DNA of 64,000 bases from Cephalotrichum gorgonifer (GCA_900312665.1 ONZQ02000011.1:511454-575453); one strand, 5' to 3'. Positions 10,408-22,950 are shown, counted from the stretch's first letter. The notes: generated by a model from the sequence alone, not told the origin. Translations and numbers: made by a program.

Positions 10408-13400
10408 CTAAAAGTTGGCCCCCCTATAAGCGGTATCCCTTCCCTCCCCAAACCCACCCTCCACCCCCTCCCCCGGCCCAGACTCGTCAGCCTCAACCCC
10501 AAGCCTCCCCCCACCATCCACATCCCCGTAGAAATACCTGCCCCCGGCCTCCATGACCCTCTTCTCCCTTTCCGCGGCCCCCATCCTCGCCACCCCCTCC
10601 ACCCTCCCCCTCAGCACCCGCGACCCGGACACGTAATACATCGCCCCCTCCACCGTCCGCGGGTCGATCGGCATGTCGGGCCACCGCACGAACAGCGAGC
10701 CCACGAGCGTGAGGATCATCAGCCCCAGAATCGCCAGCGAGAGGCGCGCGCAGACGAGGTGCGTGTCGTACGTCTGCGTCAGGTTGAAGGGGACGTTGGC
10801 GAGGAGGAGCGGGAGGAACTCGGAGAGGAGGGACATGAGGGAGACGAGAACCAAGAAGCCCCGGCGGTCTTTGAGTGAGGCGAAGATGCCGTAGAGGGCG
10901 TGCGTGGGGCGGGAGAGGAGGATGGAGCGCTCGGGGGGCTGTGGGGTGTGCGCCATGCGCTGGTAGGGGGTTATGATCGCGATGCCTGTTTGTTGACAGT
11001 TAGTGTTTGCAGTTCGAGGAGGAGTAGTTGGGGAAAAAGGGGGGAGAGGGGGGCAGTGACTTACTGACGAAAAAGGAGATCCACGCAAAGGTAATCACAA
11101 CACCAACGCCCGCGAAGAAGAACCGCGCCCCAAAGTTGTGACTGTTCATGAACTTCTTGAACCGAGAGGTCGAACCCCGCAGCACCGAGATGTGGTAGTA
11201 CAGCACAACGATGAACAGCCCCAGCAGGAACAGTATGAACGTGATCCGCCAGACGTATCCCAGCGCCATAAAGGGCAGGCCCCGTCTTCGTGCCTTCACT
11301 GTCTTCGCCTCCAGCGAGCCCGCCCTCCTCCTTCCCCTCCTCCTAGCCACCCCGTTCCCGTCCACGTAGTTGACGAGCTCGTCCCCAGAGTCGTCGGCGT
11401 GCGCCTCGGCATCCCGCGCCTCTCCCTCCGCCTGGGGGTTCATGTTCCTGCCCGCCGCATCGTGCATCACGATTCCGTACTCGTCCCTCCCCTCGGCGTT
11501 CCGGAAAACGTCGAAGCGGTACCGGACCCCCTCCTCGTCCCCCTCCACGCCCCTTCGCGCAGGGTCCGCCCCGGGGTTCAACCCCCTAGAGAGCGACGCG
11601 ATCCCCGCGATGCTCCAGGGGTTCGCGTACAGCCCGCTCTCTCTGTTTCTAGTAAATAGAAGCAGGAGGAGGAGAAGCACGACGATGAGCGCCAGGATCG
11701 CCATGAGCGCGTGCGTCGGTCCTGGCGACACGCCGAGGTCGAGCGCGCAGCCCTGGATGTGGTCGAAGCGGCAGTGCCCGTGTATCTTGAGGCCCAGCGC
11801 CTCGGCCGCGAGCGGGACCATTAGAGAAGAGAACAGGAGAATCGCCGAGGTGATGAGCGGGATGGGGTGCCCGTCGAATGCCATCTCGAAGGGCTTCGTG
11901 AAGGTGTTGAGACCGTTGAAGTGCAGCGACATCGACTCGGAGCCTAGCGCGCCGTTCTCCGCATTCATCGCGTAGAAGGGCTGGTAAATCTTGGCGTTGA
12001 GGTCGATGATGCGGAGGGGGATGGCTAGGATTATGGCTAGTAGGGTGGGCAGGAACTTCCCAACGAAATACTTCGCCGAGTTTACGTTGTACTCTTTGAG
12101 TTCCGTCTGGGGGCGTCCGGGGCCCGTCGTCGGGGTTGGCGTGGACACCGACTTCACCGTCCGAGTCGTGCCTTCTATGGTCGATATCAGAGTGCTAGGG
12201 GACGGGGTCGAGGTTAGGGTCGTCGGCGTCCCGGAGATGGTGGTAACCACCTTCGAGGGAGACGGCGTGGTGATGATAGTGGTCAGGGAGCCGCCGATGG
12301 TGGAAACAACCGTGAAAGATATCGGCTCGCTCCCAGTCGGCGTCGTGACGATCTCAAAGGTCGTTAGAGAGCCGCCCACCCTGGACGTGGCGATCCGCGG
12401 CGGTGGTGTTGTTACTACTGTTTCCACCGATCCGTCGGCGTTCGTGATCACTGCTGTCTGCGGAGCATCCTGGACAGTAAAGGTCTGCAGCTCCCCTCCA
12501 ACCTCGGATACCACCGTCAACGACACCGGCCGGAACCCTCCACCGCCATTCACCCCGTCGGCATCAGCTCCGCCATCCACCCCGTCAGGATCAGCTTCGC
12601 CATTTGCCCCGTTGGAAGCAGCTCCGCCATTTGCCCCGTTGGAATCAGCTCCGCCATTTGCCCCGTTGGAACCAGCTTCGCCATTTGCCCCGTTGGAATC
12701 AGCTCCGCCGTTTGCCCCGTTGGAATCAGCTCCGCCGTTTGCCCCGTTCGGGTCAGCTCCGCCATTCACCCTGTTGGTATCAGCCCCACCAACCCCGTCC
12801 CCGTCAGCGTCTTGCAGATTCCCAGCCGAGCCCTTATTCCCACTAACCGGACTCGGCGTGATGACCACCACCACATTCGTCACCGAACCGCCGACCTGCT
12901 GGACCACGGTCTGTGGGGCCTGAGCAACCACCTGCGTCTCCACCCTATCCTGCCCATCTATCACCACCTCCACGGGCGCCTGCCTGACCACGTCCGTCAC
13001 AGTCCTCCCAGGATCTACCGTCGTGATGATATGCGTAACCGGCACCTGCTCCGGCCTGCTGTCCCCGGCATTCCTCTGAGCCGGGGGTGTGTACGTCACC
13101 TCGATGACCGTTGGGCCGAGCTCAAAGTACGTCTCGTCGGGCGCGACGGACAGGCTCGTGGTCACATTCGGGACCTCCTCCGATACCGTCGAGGACGCCG
13201 TGATAGTCATGGTCCTGGGCGGGCTGCTTCCCAAGATGGGCAGGGTTGTCGACTTCGTGATGACCGTCTGGGTCGTGAGGGTCTCCGTTGTCGGCTGGGG
13301 CTCAGCTGCATCCGTGCCGCTGGGTTCGACGGTCGGAAATACTGTCCAGGTCGTGGTCACGACCACGTCTGTCGTTTCCTCGATGACGGTGACCTGCGAG

Positions 13401-14152
13401 GAGGTATACTCCGTGCCCGGTAGGACTGTCGTTGTCGTGAATTGCACGACGGTAGTCCTAGTCGACATGCCAGAGGTGACGGTCACGGTTTCCGTCTTCC
13501 CCGGTACGATGATGGTGACGATGACGCTGGTCGTGATGGAAGTGGTGCAGATGGTCGACGTACCGCATGCCACTTGAGGCACAGTGACATCGATTTCTTT
13601 CCCGTCCTTCTCTTGCTCAGCTTGTGAAGATAGGGAGTCGGACTGTTCCTGCAGGGACTGGCGCTGGGAAGAGTCTAGAGAGGTGGCGACGCCTGAGGGT
13701 GTTTCTGTTGCTCTTGGGGCCAAAAAAGGCGTAAGAGATGGCTCATCAAGACGTGGGACCAAGTTAGGAGCCGCGGTGTTAGATCCGGCGTCGCAAGGGT
13801 CATATGAGCTGCTTCCTGGGCCCGAATCTACGCCACCTCCGTTGTACGGCTCAATCTGAAGTGCCCTCTCGACTAGATTCGATCGCTGCTCGATGGTAGC
13901 CGTACTGTCCGAGTCTGGCATCCGTATTCTGGCATATGCAATCATCGCAATCATGGTCGACAGCAGCACGACCTGGCAAACGATGAAGTACCACCGGAGT
14001 GCCGTGGGCTTATAGTTGGGCCGCTCAGTGGAATGGGATGAATCGCCCTTCTTGAGTGCTGCTTCCCGGTCCTCCGTCGGCTGGAGGTTATACCGCGTGT
14101 TGTATTCGTACGCGGAGACATCTGTCCTCCGCTGGGTTGAAGGCCTCCACAT
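10408..14152 (-). CDS. DUF3433-type multi-pass membrane protein
   Basis: Two exons (14152-11065 and 10985-10408) joined by a 79-nt intron with GTAAGT donor, CACTAAC branch site and CAG acceptor give 1221 residues. An N-terminal cytoplasmic segment is followed by a membrane helix (about 54-76). A long Ser/Thr/Val-rich region comes next, with recurring short VVTT/GGSLTT units and nine tandem 9-residue repeats (NGANGGADS type, about 456-536). The C-terminal third has several hydrophobic helices. The segment after the intron (ITPYQRMA, LLSRPTHALYG, LLLANVPF) is characteristic of the fungal DUF3433 family. Function is unknown; a plasma-membrane or cell-wall-facing protein is inferred from the glycosylatable repeat region. 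The upstream neighbour is divergent. Confidence 0.92.
12545..12787. repeat. 27-bp coding minisatellite, nine units
   Basis: Nine tandem 27-bp units (GCCATTTGCCCCGTTGGAAT core) lie in frame inside the DUF3433 gene, each encoding nine residues rich in Gly, Asn and Ala. The central units are nearly identical and the outer ones more diverged, as expected for a tract that expands and contracts from the middle. Confidence 0.95.
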
Positions 14153-15616
14153 TGCTAGTCAGAGCCTACCCGGGCTGGCGGTTTCATAGACGAGGTATTT
14201 GATATTGGGTTGTCATAGCCGGGAGGGAAGAATGGGCCGAGGTAGACCAGGAGAGCAGAACAAGATAAATAATGACACACGAGAGAATTTCCTACACGGG
14301 CCTGGGGACGACCGCTGGCATACTAGGCCGCGGAGCTGTGTTTCATGACTAGGCAGCACATAACGGGGCGACAGGTAGAGCGTCCCCCATATCCCGTGCT
14401 AGCGGTCAGCAGGGTATATAGAGTAGTCCAGCCACATCGTGCCCGAACCTATCACGATGAGATACCGCGGCCCCCCGTAGAAGCCACACTGAGACAAAAG
14501 GGGGCTCTGCCCAGTCCCGGACACCTTTGCCCGTACCTGGCTGACCGACGCCGCGGGTGGCATGTCACTCCGTCTCAGCCCTAATGCGTTGGATCATGTC
14601 CCCGCCACCACGAATGTGGCACGAGCCGGTGCCAAGCTAGAGGCAGTATCGTCCTCTTCTTCTCCCATTGGAAAGAGCATTCATACATCTTGGCCTAGAT
14701 ACGGGTACCCAAAAGCCGGTGTCCCCCTCAGCCACGGCTGTCGGGCTTGTCCTCGTCATACCGGGATTTCGACGGGCTAGAGATGGACACCCATGTGAGA
14801 CGACAGCCACTCACAGGCAAGTGAGGGTAAAGCTAGTCTCACGAAGATATATAGGGAACACAAGGTAATGTCATAGGCGACGGATGATTGGCTTGCCGCG
14901 AAAGGTGGAAATGTTGGGGCTGGCAGTGCCGTGAGGGAAATGGACATGATGACCACCACTCCCTTTCTCCGCTCTAGACGTATTAACCAATCCGCGGCCC
15001 TAGAATATAACCATAATTATGGATATCAGATGTTGAGTGCACCTTCATGCAAGAGAGCAGCAATGCCGTTTGGGGCTGTGGCTCGTGGCTCGTGGACCGT
15101 GGCTCGTGGGTTCCAGATCGCTGTTTGTGGCGTGTGGTTTGTGGTTTGTGGCTTGTGACTTGGGAGGCCGGAGATGGCGCTCTGACTTTAAGTCCGATAT
15201 GATAGTGTTGGTACAAAAGAGTGGCTTAGTGTCAATGGTTGGGTATTGTTTTAGGACGTTCTCCGCGCCACTGCAATGTCTTGTCGGTTTCTTGCCATTG
15301 ATCCTGGTGAAGAGAGGTTTTGATAGCTGCTGCCTTCGAGACGAGCCTTCTGCCAGTGAGGTGGGTTAAGTGTTTGCCATCGCTTAGTCATCTAACCATC
15401 TCCTTGGGAGTGACCCGCGATCCTTGGTAAACTTCGCTGCGCTAGTTTTCTCGCCCGAGCCATCGACGATATCTTGCTGGAAGCACAAACACCTTTTTTG
15501 TTGCCCCTTGTCGGCAGACGAACGATCCATGATAAATTCGCCCGTAAAGTGAGCTGCCGGTGCTCCTCCTCGCCGGTAGCGGCACGCACCCCCCTAGCTC
15601 CACCACTACCACCGAG
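14153..15616. other. Divergent intergenic region
   Basis: This separates the divergent DUF3433 and LYR genes and so should hold both promoters. It contains a degenerate GTGGCTCGTG-type repeat at about 15074-15163. No coding feature is supported. Confidence 0.6.
15074..15163. repeat. Degenerate GTGGYTYGTG repeat
   Basis: About ten imperfect 7-10-nt units of GTGGCTC/GTGGTTT type follow each other on the + strand. Confidence 0.7.
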
Positions 15617-16661
15617 ATGCCTCTCTTCGCCCCCATATTCGTCCCGGCGCGGAGCTCCCGCCACCGGACCGCATGCTTCGCGCTCTATCGGGCACTCCTG
15701 CGCTCCGCGCGTGACATACGGCTCCCTGCCTTGGCTGCTCCCGAGGGCGTCAAGGATCCCATGCGATGGCTCATCAAAGGCCAGTTTCTGAGGAATAAGA
15801 ACGACGTAAGCCCGCGGCTGGTCTATACCTCGCTCAGCGCAGGGTACAAGGTACTGCGAGCTCCCTCTTCTCCCGCCCACCTTCCTATATAGCTCGCTGT
15901 CGGGACTTATCCCTATATGAAGGGGCTCTCGTTAACCTGTGTACCTCCCCCCCGCGTAGTTCCTCGACCTCTTTGCCAAGGCCAAAGTTGACGGGTCCCC
16001 CGAGCACACTTCCGTCATCAAGCACGTGCGATCGCGACTACGCAACCTCGAATCCTGGCGTGCCAGCCAACCCGCTAGGGGGCCCCCGCCGCCCACCTTC
16101 CCCGGCTTCCTCACCCGCTTACCCCCGAAGACCAGCCGGGCGGGTGAGAAACCGGTCTTCACATCTACGATATTACCGCGGCCCAAGTCGGCCTTCTCGG
16201 GGACGCGCAAGATCCCCCGCCTGTGCGCCACGTCGTTCGGCGTCCCCTTCCTACGCTTGAAGAAGCCCCAGCCGGTCGCGCTCTCGAACAAGCTCCGCTC
16301 GCTCAATCTCATGGCGCAGAAGCGGCTTGAGATGGCGTCACTTATAAAGGACGAGCTGATACCAGAGGCCCACAGCGAAGATGCGTGGGAGAAGGCAGTA
16401 CGGGACCTAGCGAGGAGGGAGCGGGGCGGCGGGAGGCAGACCTCGAAAGAGGAGCAGGATTTGCTAGACGGCGATGGTAGGGAGACGTACGCGGGGCGAT
16501 TGGAGGGGGTCAGAGCGGGGATAATGCAAAAGGTGGAGAGGACGAGTGTGGAGAACATTGCAAGGGCCAAGGCGATGCTAGAAATTGTGAAGCAGGAGAA
16601 GGTCCTTGCAGCGCAGGAGGAGAGACAGGCAAGCGAGGCTCGGAATAACGCGACTGAATGA
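15617..16661 (+). CDS. LYR-motif (Complex1_LYR) protein
   Basis: Exons 15617-15850 and 15960-16661 are joined across a 109-nt intron (GTACTG donor, TAG acceptor) and encode 311 residues. Residues 20-25 read CFALYR, the L-Y-R signature of the family, inside an N-terminal helical region (ALYRALLRSARD). WLIKGQFLRNK and SLSAGYKFLDL follow and span the splice junction in phase 0. LYR proteins are small mitochondrial adaptors that bind acyl carrier protein and help assemble Fe-S or respiratory complexes. The long, charged C-terminal half, with a probable coiled coil near the end, is unusual for the family and has no assigned role. An in-frame GAC codon precedes the chosen ATG, and no upstream ATG gives a better N terminus. 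Confidence 0.85.
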
Positions 16662-18709
16662 CGACAGTGACAGTGACAGTGACGGCTGGCGGGGTTCATC
16701 TCCGCGGCGCACCTTATTACGGGGAGGTTCCCCTTTAGAGGGTTGCTATTAATATGTGTACGAGTGTGGGGTGGGTGGGTGGATGTAAGTGGAAAACGAT
16801 AGGCATATGCCGATGGTATGCGACAAGCTTGTTTTTCTCATCTTGTGTATAGTAATTGATAAATACCCAAAATCGACGACACATGCCTACCCTTGCTATT
16901 CCTTTGGTGGTGCCTCGCAATGTCGAGTCGAGGCTTGTTCTTGGCAAAAAGAGGGTCAACTCTGGCCTTTCACGGAGGTAAGTCAAGTCAGGGTGGCCGC
17001 GAAGAACCGGCTGGAATACTTGTAAAGTCTTACCCTCGTCTCTCCGAAAATCCCGGTGATTTGCAAATGCACCTGAAGATGGCGACACACCGACAATGCA
17101 TCCCCGCACCCCAGAATCACGCAAGCGCGACGGGACGGGAGAATGAGTAATCTGCAAAATCAAACGCACGCCATCGGTGGAGGAGAGGGCTAATCTCTTT
17201 CCGACGCAGCCCCAGTGCAACATACGCGAGATCGTGGGAGGTCCCAACGATCTAATACAAGTAATCCAGAAACTAGGAAAGAGCTACGCAGGATTATGGG
17301 GAAAGAGTACACGTGCCAATAGGGGACAGGCTGCTGGTGTTTGTGTTTGTACTTGTAGATATTACTACTCTCCGGAACCGAGCCTGGACGCGGGGGAAGG
17401 AAGGATCTGGGGACGGACTTGGGGGGGAGAGGGCGAGAACGACCGAATATGCGCATGAGAAACCCAACCTCGGGAAGATTTGATGGGGCTGCGTGGGGGT
17501 GGCGTGCAGGAATTATTAGATGTTGCAATCCAGAATCCAGCTAGCGGGAAGAGAGCTCTCCAGTTCAGGTGGAAAGCGACGAATAGGTGAGACTTACCAA
17601 CGTGTTCCTGCGGACGCCTCAGAGCAGCTCCCGATGACGACAGCGATGGTCCGAAAGTCGTCAACGCCTGGGGACACCCCTCTATGGTGAGCTTTTCCCG
17701 GCCGACCGAGACGGTGCGCCCTGTGATTGGCAGGCCGGAGGACATCCCGGTGGGCGGTGGGGTCGACGGCGCACGCGTCGCCGCTGCTGGGAGGGATCCT
17801 GTTCTGATACTCCCTGTGCTGAGAAGTTGTATTTGTGAGATAAAATGGTTGAGGATTCCTCGTCCGGCCGTCCGCGGACGATGCCATATTCTTATTTCCT
17901 CTTTCCTCTCTCTTTCCCCGGTCCGACTCGTCTCTCGTCCATCAGCTGATTAATACTGTTTTCTTCTTGATCGAGAATCGTCCGTCTTGAGAGAGGGAGA
18001 CCCTTGCTAGACGAAAACCGCCCCGTACTAGTACTTGGTACTTTTGTACGCTCACACCCACCACACGCCCACCTCAAGTCGGAGCACCGACCGCAAGATG
18101 CAGAGACCCTGAACAACCTCACAAAACATATACTCTTGTACCCCCTGCCCTTGCACGCGCACGCTTATCTTGTTCTCCGAAAAAAAAAAACATATCTATA
18201 TAGAATCGCCGAGACTGCCGCTTCCCCGCGTCTCCATCCGCCGGGTCGAACTCGTCTCTGACCTATATATTTTTTTCTCTCTCTCACTCTCTCTCTTCCG
18301 GTCCTGTCCCACTGAATTTTAGCAGCTCCACCGAACGGAGCCACGCAGGGACCCCCGAGCCGTCACCAGTACTTGCACTTTCACTTACACCAACCAAACC
18401 ACCCCCGCGCCGTTTGACACCAAGTAGACTATACCTGGGAGATTCACGACAAACTAAATTGCCAGGCTCAACTGCCCGCCCATACATACTGACCCTTCTA
18501 GGAAAGAACGACACACTATACACTGCTGCCTATTCCGCAACGCGACCCTTGCCGCCCTCAAAGTACTCGTGATATGGTACCCCGCTCTGCCACCCCCTGC
18601 AACTGCTCCAATTGGAACCTCAGCCCCTCTGCCAGGGGACAAATAGAAATCACCGTCCCCGTCCACTCAGCCTTTTTCCCGTTCGCTCGGCGCTCGGTCG
18701 TCTCCATAC
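16662..18709. other. Intergenic and probable bZIP promoter
   Basis: No supported gene. Pyrimidine-rich tracts at about 17890-17940 and 18260-18310 resemble fungal promoter or 5' UTR sequence for the bZIP gene that follows. Confidence 0.55.
16663..16684. repeat. GACAGT hexamer repeat
   Basis: Three and a half tandem GACAGT units begin immediately after the stop codon of the LYR-motif gene. Confidence 0.85.
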
Positions 18710-21026
18710 ATGACCGACCTCTCCGTTATTCTCAGCGCCGAACAATACGATGACGGCGAATTTTTCCAGGCCCCGAGGCCCAGAAATACGTCTTCGAGGC
18801 ACGCAAACATGTCTTCGCCGCCTGAGCACATCAATATCGACGACGAGTACAACCAGCATCATCACTACCAGAAGAGGTCATCACCGCCCGAGGCGGTAGA
18901 CGAGCAGGAGCAGCAGGGGGGGAGTGGGAAGAAGAGGGCGAGGGGCAGGCCACGCGTTGAACCCAAGGATGACACTGCTGCCGATGTAAGTTTTTGACTC
19001 GCGATGCTTGTCTTTTTTTTCAATTTTTATTGTCTATCCGCCGACGGGCTTGGTCAGGGAGGCCGGTCTTGGAAATTTCCTATCCACAAGCTCTGAACAC
19101 TCTGTTATCACGTGTGCATCTTCCGGTCCTCGATTCTAACTCGCGTGGATGATGTAGCGCCGCCGGACTCAGATCCGCCTTGCGCAGCGGGCCTACCGCA
19201 ACCGCAAGGAGACTGCAATCCAGACGCTCGAGAAAAAGGTCAACTCTCTCCAGGACTCAAACGAGGAGATGAGCAAAGCTTTCATGAACCTTTACGACTC
19301 CGCCGTCTCCCAGGGCCTCCTGACCTCGGCTCCCGACTTTGGTCGGCAGCTGCAGGCCACGACCGAGAAGTTCGTCGCCCTGGCGAGAAAGACGAGCGAG
19401 GACGCCAACGCGTCCGAGTCCGTCGACGGCTGTGGAAGCATCGGCAGCACCGGCAGCAACGACGCGCAGACCTCGCGGAGGTTATCGGACTCGCCCGAGT
19501 CGACGGCATGGCCGGTGGAACGCCACGGACCGCCACCGCCAGCTAGCGACAGAGCCGAATCGATAAGTCCCAACCAGACCTCGGCGTCGCTGGCGTCGAC
19601 CTGGGCCGAGCCGAGCCACATCCCGGGCGTGGCCCGCCCCCGTAACGACAATGTCGTGCCCCTCTCGGCGCCGTTTGGCTACCGAATCGGGAAAGGCCCC
19701 GAGTCCACAGATGCGCTCGCACTGCGACCAACATTGGACAGCGCGAGCTTACCGCCATTCGGTACGTCTCTCGACGCCATGGATCATCTGGGAAGTATCC
19801 TGGACCCCTCCATCCCCTTTGCGGCCGTCGCCGCCTCCGTCCCCCCGCCGACCCTCTTTGGCCTGCTGCCCCTCGTGCCCCCATCGTACTCGTACCTGGA
19901 GCGCACCTTCGGCCGGCGCCTACAGAGGTCGGCGCTCGAGCAGGGACTAGTTTTGATTCAGATGCCGAGCCCCCCGCCCCATATCCTCGCGGCCGTCTTT
20001 GGTTTCTGCCTGCTGTTTGAGCCCCGCGATGTTATTATAAAGAGACTAACTGACACTATCAGCCGCCACACGGGACAGACGCTCCACAACTGGAGCCAGC
20101 CGTTCTTCCACCTTGGTGGCGCCGGCTCGTTCTTCGATCTCGTGAGCCACGCTACTGACCGCAGCAGCGACGAATCAAGCTCCCCAGACGACGAACTCTC
20201 GCCATCCTTATCCCCTGACTCCGCCAACCCCGAGCCCCCGATCGGGAATCAGGGTACGAGTGGCCCTCACAAGCCGACTCGCGGGGTGAATTTTAGGATG
20301 GGGCCATTCCGTCCCGAGGTCGAGGCCGTGAGGGCCCAGCGGGTCGACCAAAAGATGAGGATGCTTGTGCCGGGTTTCGAGGGCGACTTCTTCGACCCTG
20401 ATGAGGTTGAGTACTTCTTGAGACAGCGGGGCGTGATTATCCCGCCTGCATCCGACTTTGTGACGGTGGAGATTGACGTCAACGACTTTGCCGTCGAATC
20501 GGTTGATGTTCATGGGAACAGAACGGACATCGCTACGACGGTCGGCGGCGACGGGTTGGGTCCGCCACGTAGTGCGCCAAACGATCACTTTCCGGTATCC
20601 GACCCGTCCGGCACCGCAGACGGGCAAATAGGTGGCATATCTCCACCGATGCTCGACCTGCAATTTCCGTCTCAGTTCGGTCTGGACACCGATCCCTTCG
20701 CCAACTTTGGCTCCGGCGACCTACCGTCCCTCGACACCATCGACTTCAATTTCACCTCGTTGCCCGACGTCGGCATCTTCACTGGGAAGTCTCCGCAGCC
20801 CTCGACCAGGCGGAGGGTCACGATCAACGTGACGACGTTTGTATCGGGTGCGTCACCCCACCCCCGTACCTTCCTATCTACCCCCCCTTGATCTTGCTGG
20901 GTAGCTTTTATACTTACGCTTCGTTTTTTAGAGATGACTTATAAGGCGGTCTGTCTCGGGCGGAGCCCCGGTATCCGGCCGAAGGATATAATTAGTTCGT
21001 TTTGGGCTGCTTGTCTTGAGGGGTGA
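18710..21026 (+). CDS. bZIP transcription factor
   Basis: Three exons (18710-18985, 19158-20847, 20932-21026) encode 686 residues. Intron 1 (172 nt, GTAAGT...TAG) splits the DNA-binding region: exon 1 ends after an AT-hook-like RGRPRVEP, and exon 2 opens with the basic region RRRTQIRLAQRAYRNRKE followed by a leucine zipper-like heptad pattern. Intron 2 (84 nt, GTGCGT...TAG) is inferred. Reading on gives only a proline-rich stub, whereas splicing restores a compact C terminus (AVCLGRSPGIRPKDIISSFW) that looks conserved. The invariant Asn of the classical bZIP signature is Ile here (QIRLAQRAYR); I believe a Pezizomycotina clade shares this. Targets are unknown. The next gene, GH7, is convergent, so adjacency alone says nothing about control. 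Confidence 0.92.
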
Positions 21027-21433
21027 GGGGAAGAGGGGAACGTTTTGTTTATTTTTCACGTTCATAGGAAAGGTCTAAGGATATAGTTCTGCGTATATAA
21101 GGGAGCTCCTTTGGATGTATGAATGACGGTGTATTGGGGTTGGGGTGCTTTCTCTTTTTTATTCTTGTTTTCTTCTACTCTTTCTGGTTTCTTCTTTGGC
21201 GTGATAATATCGGACGGAGCATATCAGTTTGAAGAAGACTTTGATGCATTCTCTCTGATGGATTTAGACGTGCAAGCAATCACCTGGGATTCAACTTGGA
21301 AGTCGGAGGGTGTTATTTGTATTGGAGGATAAAGGCATATATATACACAGATGGTAACAAATCCCGCCCTCCCCTCCACAGATCTCGAGTTCGTCTAGCG
21401 GCCTCATATATACAGCCAGTCTACAATCCGCCC
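21027..21433. other. Convergent 3' region, bZIP/GH7
   Basis: About 400 bp between two stop codons facing each other, presumably both 3' UTRs. Nothing else was seen. Confidence 0.6.
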
Positions 21434-22862
21434 TCAGTGGTGACCGGGCTTGCCAGGCTTACCGGGCTTACCGGGCTTGGGCTTACCGGGCTTGGGCTTG
21501 TTGAGCTTGAACTTGCGCCCATACGTCGACCCGATCTCACCCCACCTGATAGTGGAGAAGACGACATCCGGATCCGACTCGACCTTACGAATGTTGTCAG
21601 GCGCACCCTCACCAGCCAAGCAGGGCCCCGCCTCGCCCGAGTCCAGCCACTCCATGTGGCCGCCCTCATCCCACCACACACTCATACACAATACCATGCC
21701 ACGCGACATAGCATCTCCCATGCCCTTGGTAGCGCCGAGCTCCATGTACTTAGTCGATCCCGTGAGGTCGCAGTACTCGTCGTCCATGAAGTTTTGCGCG
21801 GGAAGGCCCTCCTTCGCGACGACGGCGTTCTTGATGACCTTTCCATCTTGGACATAAAGCCTGCGGTATTCGATGAGGTTGCCGTCCTTGTCGGCGGGGA
21901 ACTGGGTGACGACGGTGAAGGGGCGAGAGGTGTCGACGGTGAAGTCCTCGTCGTCGGGCCCGTAGTAGGCGTTTTGGCCGACACGGTTGGGGTTGAAGCC
22001 GCAGCCGATCTTGTCGCACACGCCAGGATCCCTCTCGCACTCCTCGCCCTCGCAGAGGTAGAAGCCAGGCTTGTTGCAGGGGTGCGGCGCGAGATGCGTG
22101 GCCCTCTTGTTGGCCTCCCAGATATCAAGCTCGTTGCAGCAGGTGCCGTAGCCTTCGAGGTTGCCCTGGAGTTTGTGTTAGTCATTTTTTGTTTCTTCTC
22201 CTGGTTTCTGCTTTTTTCTACTTGGAGATAGGGAGAAAATGGGGGGCGGGTGGGGGCAAGCTTACCACTCCGTTGGCGAAAGGAAGGGTATAGCACTGGG
22301 CGTCACAGTACCCGGTTCCATACGCCGCGCCACCAGTGTTCAGCTCGCTCTTTCCGCCGTCCTCCTCCATCTCAGACAGGTATAGCGCGCCGTTCATGCC
22401 GCATGGGAGGCCCGACACGTCGACGTCGAACGAGAACTCGAGGCCTGTCAGCTTCAGCATCTCATATTTGTCCTCGTCCTCGTTGAGGAGATAGACCCTG
22501 GGGCTCGCGAGGGAGCCGTCGTCCCTGAGCTGCCTCAACCTCAGCTCGCCGCCCTTGGTGTAGATGCCGTAGTTGGAGTAATCCGAGACGCCCTCCATGA
22601 TGCAGTTCTTCTGGCACGTCTCGACATCAGGGCAGACGGTGGCATTGGGGGGGTTCCCCCAGTCGCCGCAGCCGAGAGAGGGCTCATCGAGCTGGTGGAC
22701 GGGGTGGGCGAGGGCGTCAAGGACGATGGAGGTGTCCTGCGGGTCGCAGCCGTGCTTGAGGGTGCACTTCCAGGTGGTGAGCTTGGGGTGCACCTCCGGG
22801 GCCGAGCCGACGGATTGGGCGGCCGCGAGGCCCAGGAGGGAGGACGCGAGGAAGAGAGCCAT
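21434..22862 (-). CDS. GH7 cellulase (endoglucanase/cellobiohydrolase type)
   Basis: Exons 22862-22266 and 22165-21434 are joined across a 100-nt intron (GTAAGC, TGACTAAC branch, CAG) and encode 442 residues. Residues 1-15 are a secretion signal (cleavage near AAAQ). GH7 hallmarks follow in order: CGDWGNPPNATVCPD, TCQKNC, LPCGMNGALYLSEMEEDGG, GTGYCDAQC, then CCNELDIWEAN at 208-218. That motif supplies the nucleophile Glu211, Asp213 and acid/base Glu216 of the E-x-D-x-x-E catalytic triad. The enzyme cleaves beta-1,4-glucan with retention outside the cell. Sequence around the active site resembles the shorter-loop endoglucanase branch, but endo versus exo action cannot be settled here. There is no CBM1. 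Instead the protein ends in a basic KPKPGKP-repeat tail. Confidence 0.95.
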
Positions 22863-22950
22863 TTTATCAGCGAGATTTTGGATGGCTGAAGGAGTGGGAT
22901 GGGTGAGGGTCGGGGAAGGGACCGTGGGAAGATATGGATTTACAACTTGT

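Noticed and set aside
13089..13577. Valine-rich plus-strand frame opposite the DUF3433 gene
   Set aside because: Antisense of the Thr/Val-rich repeats of a well-supported gene.
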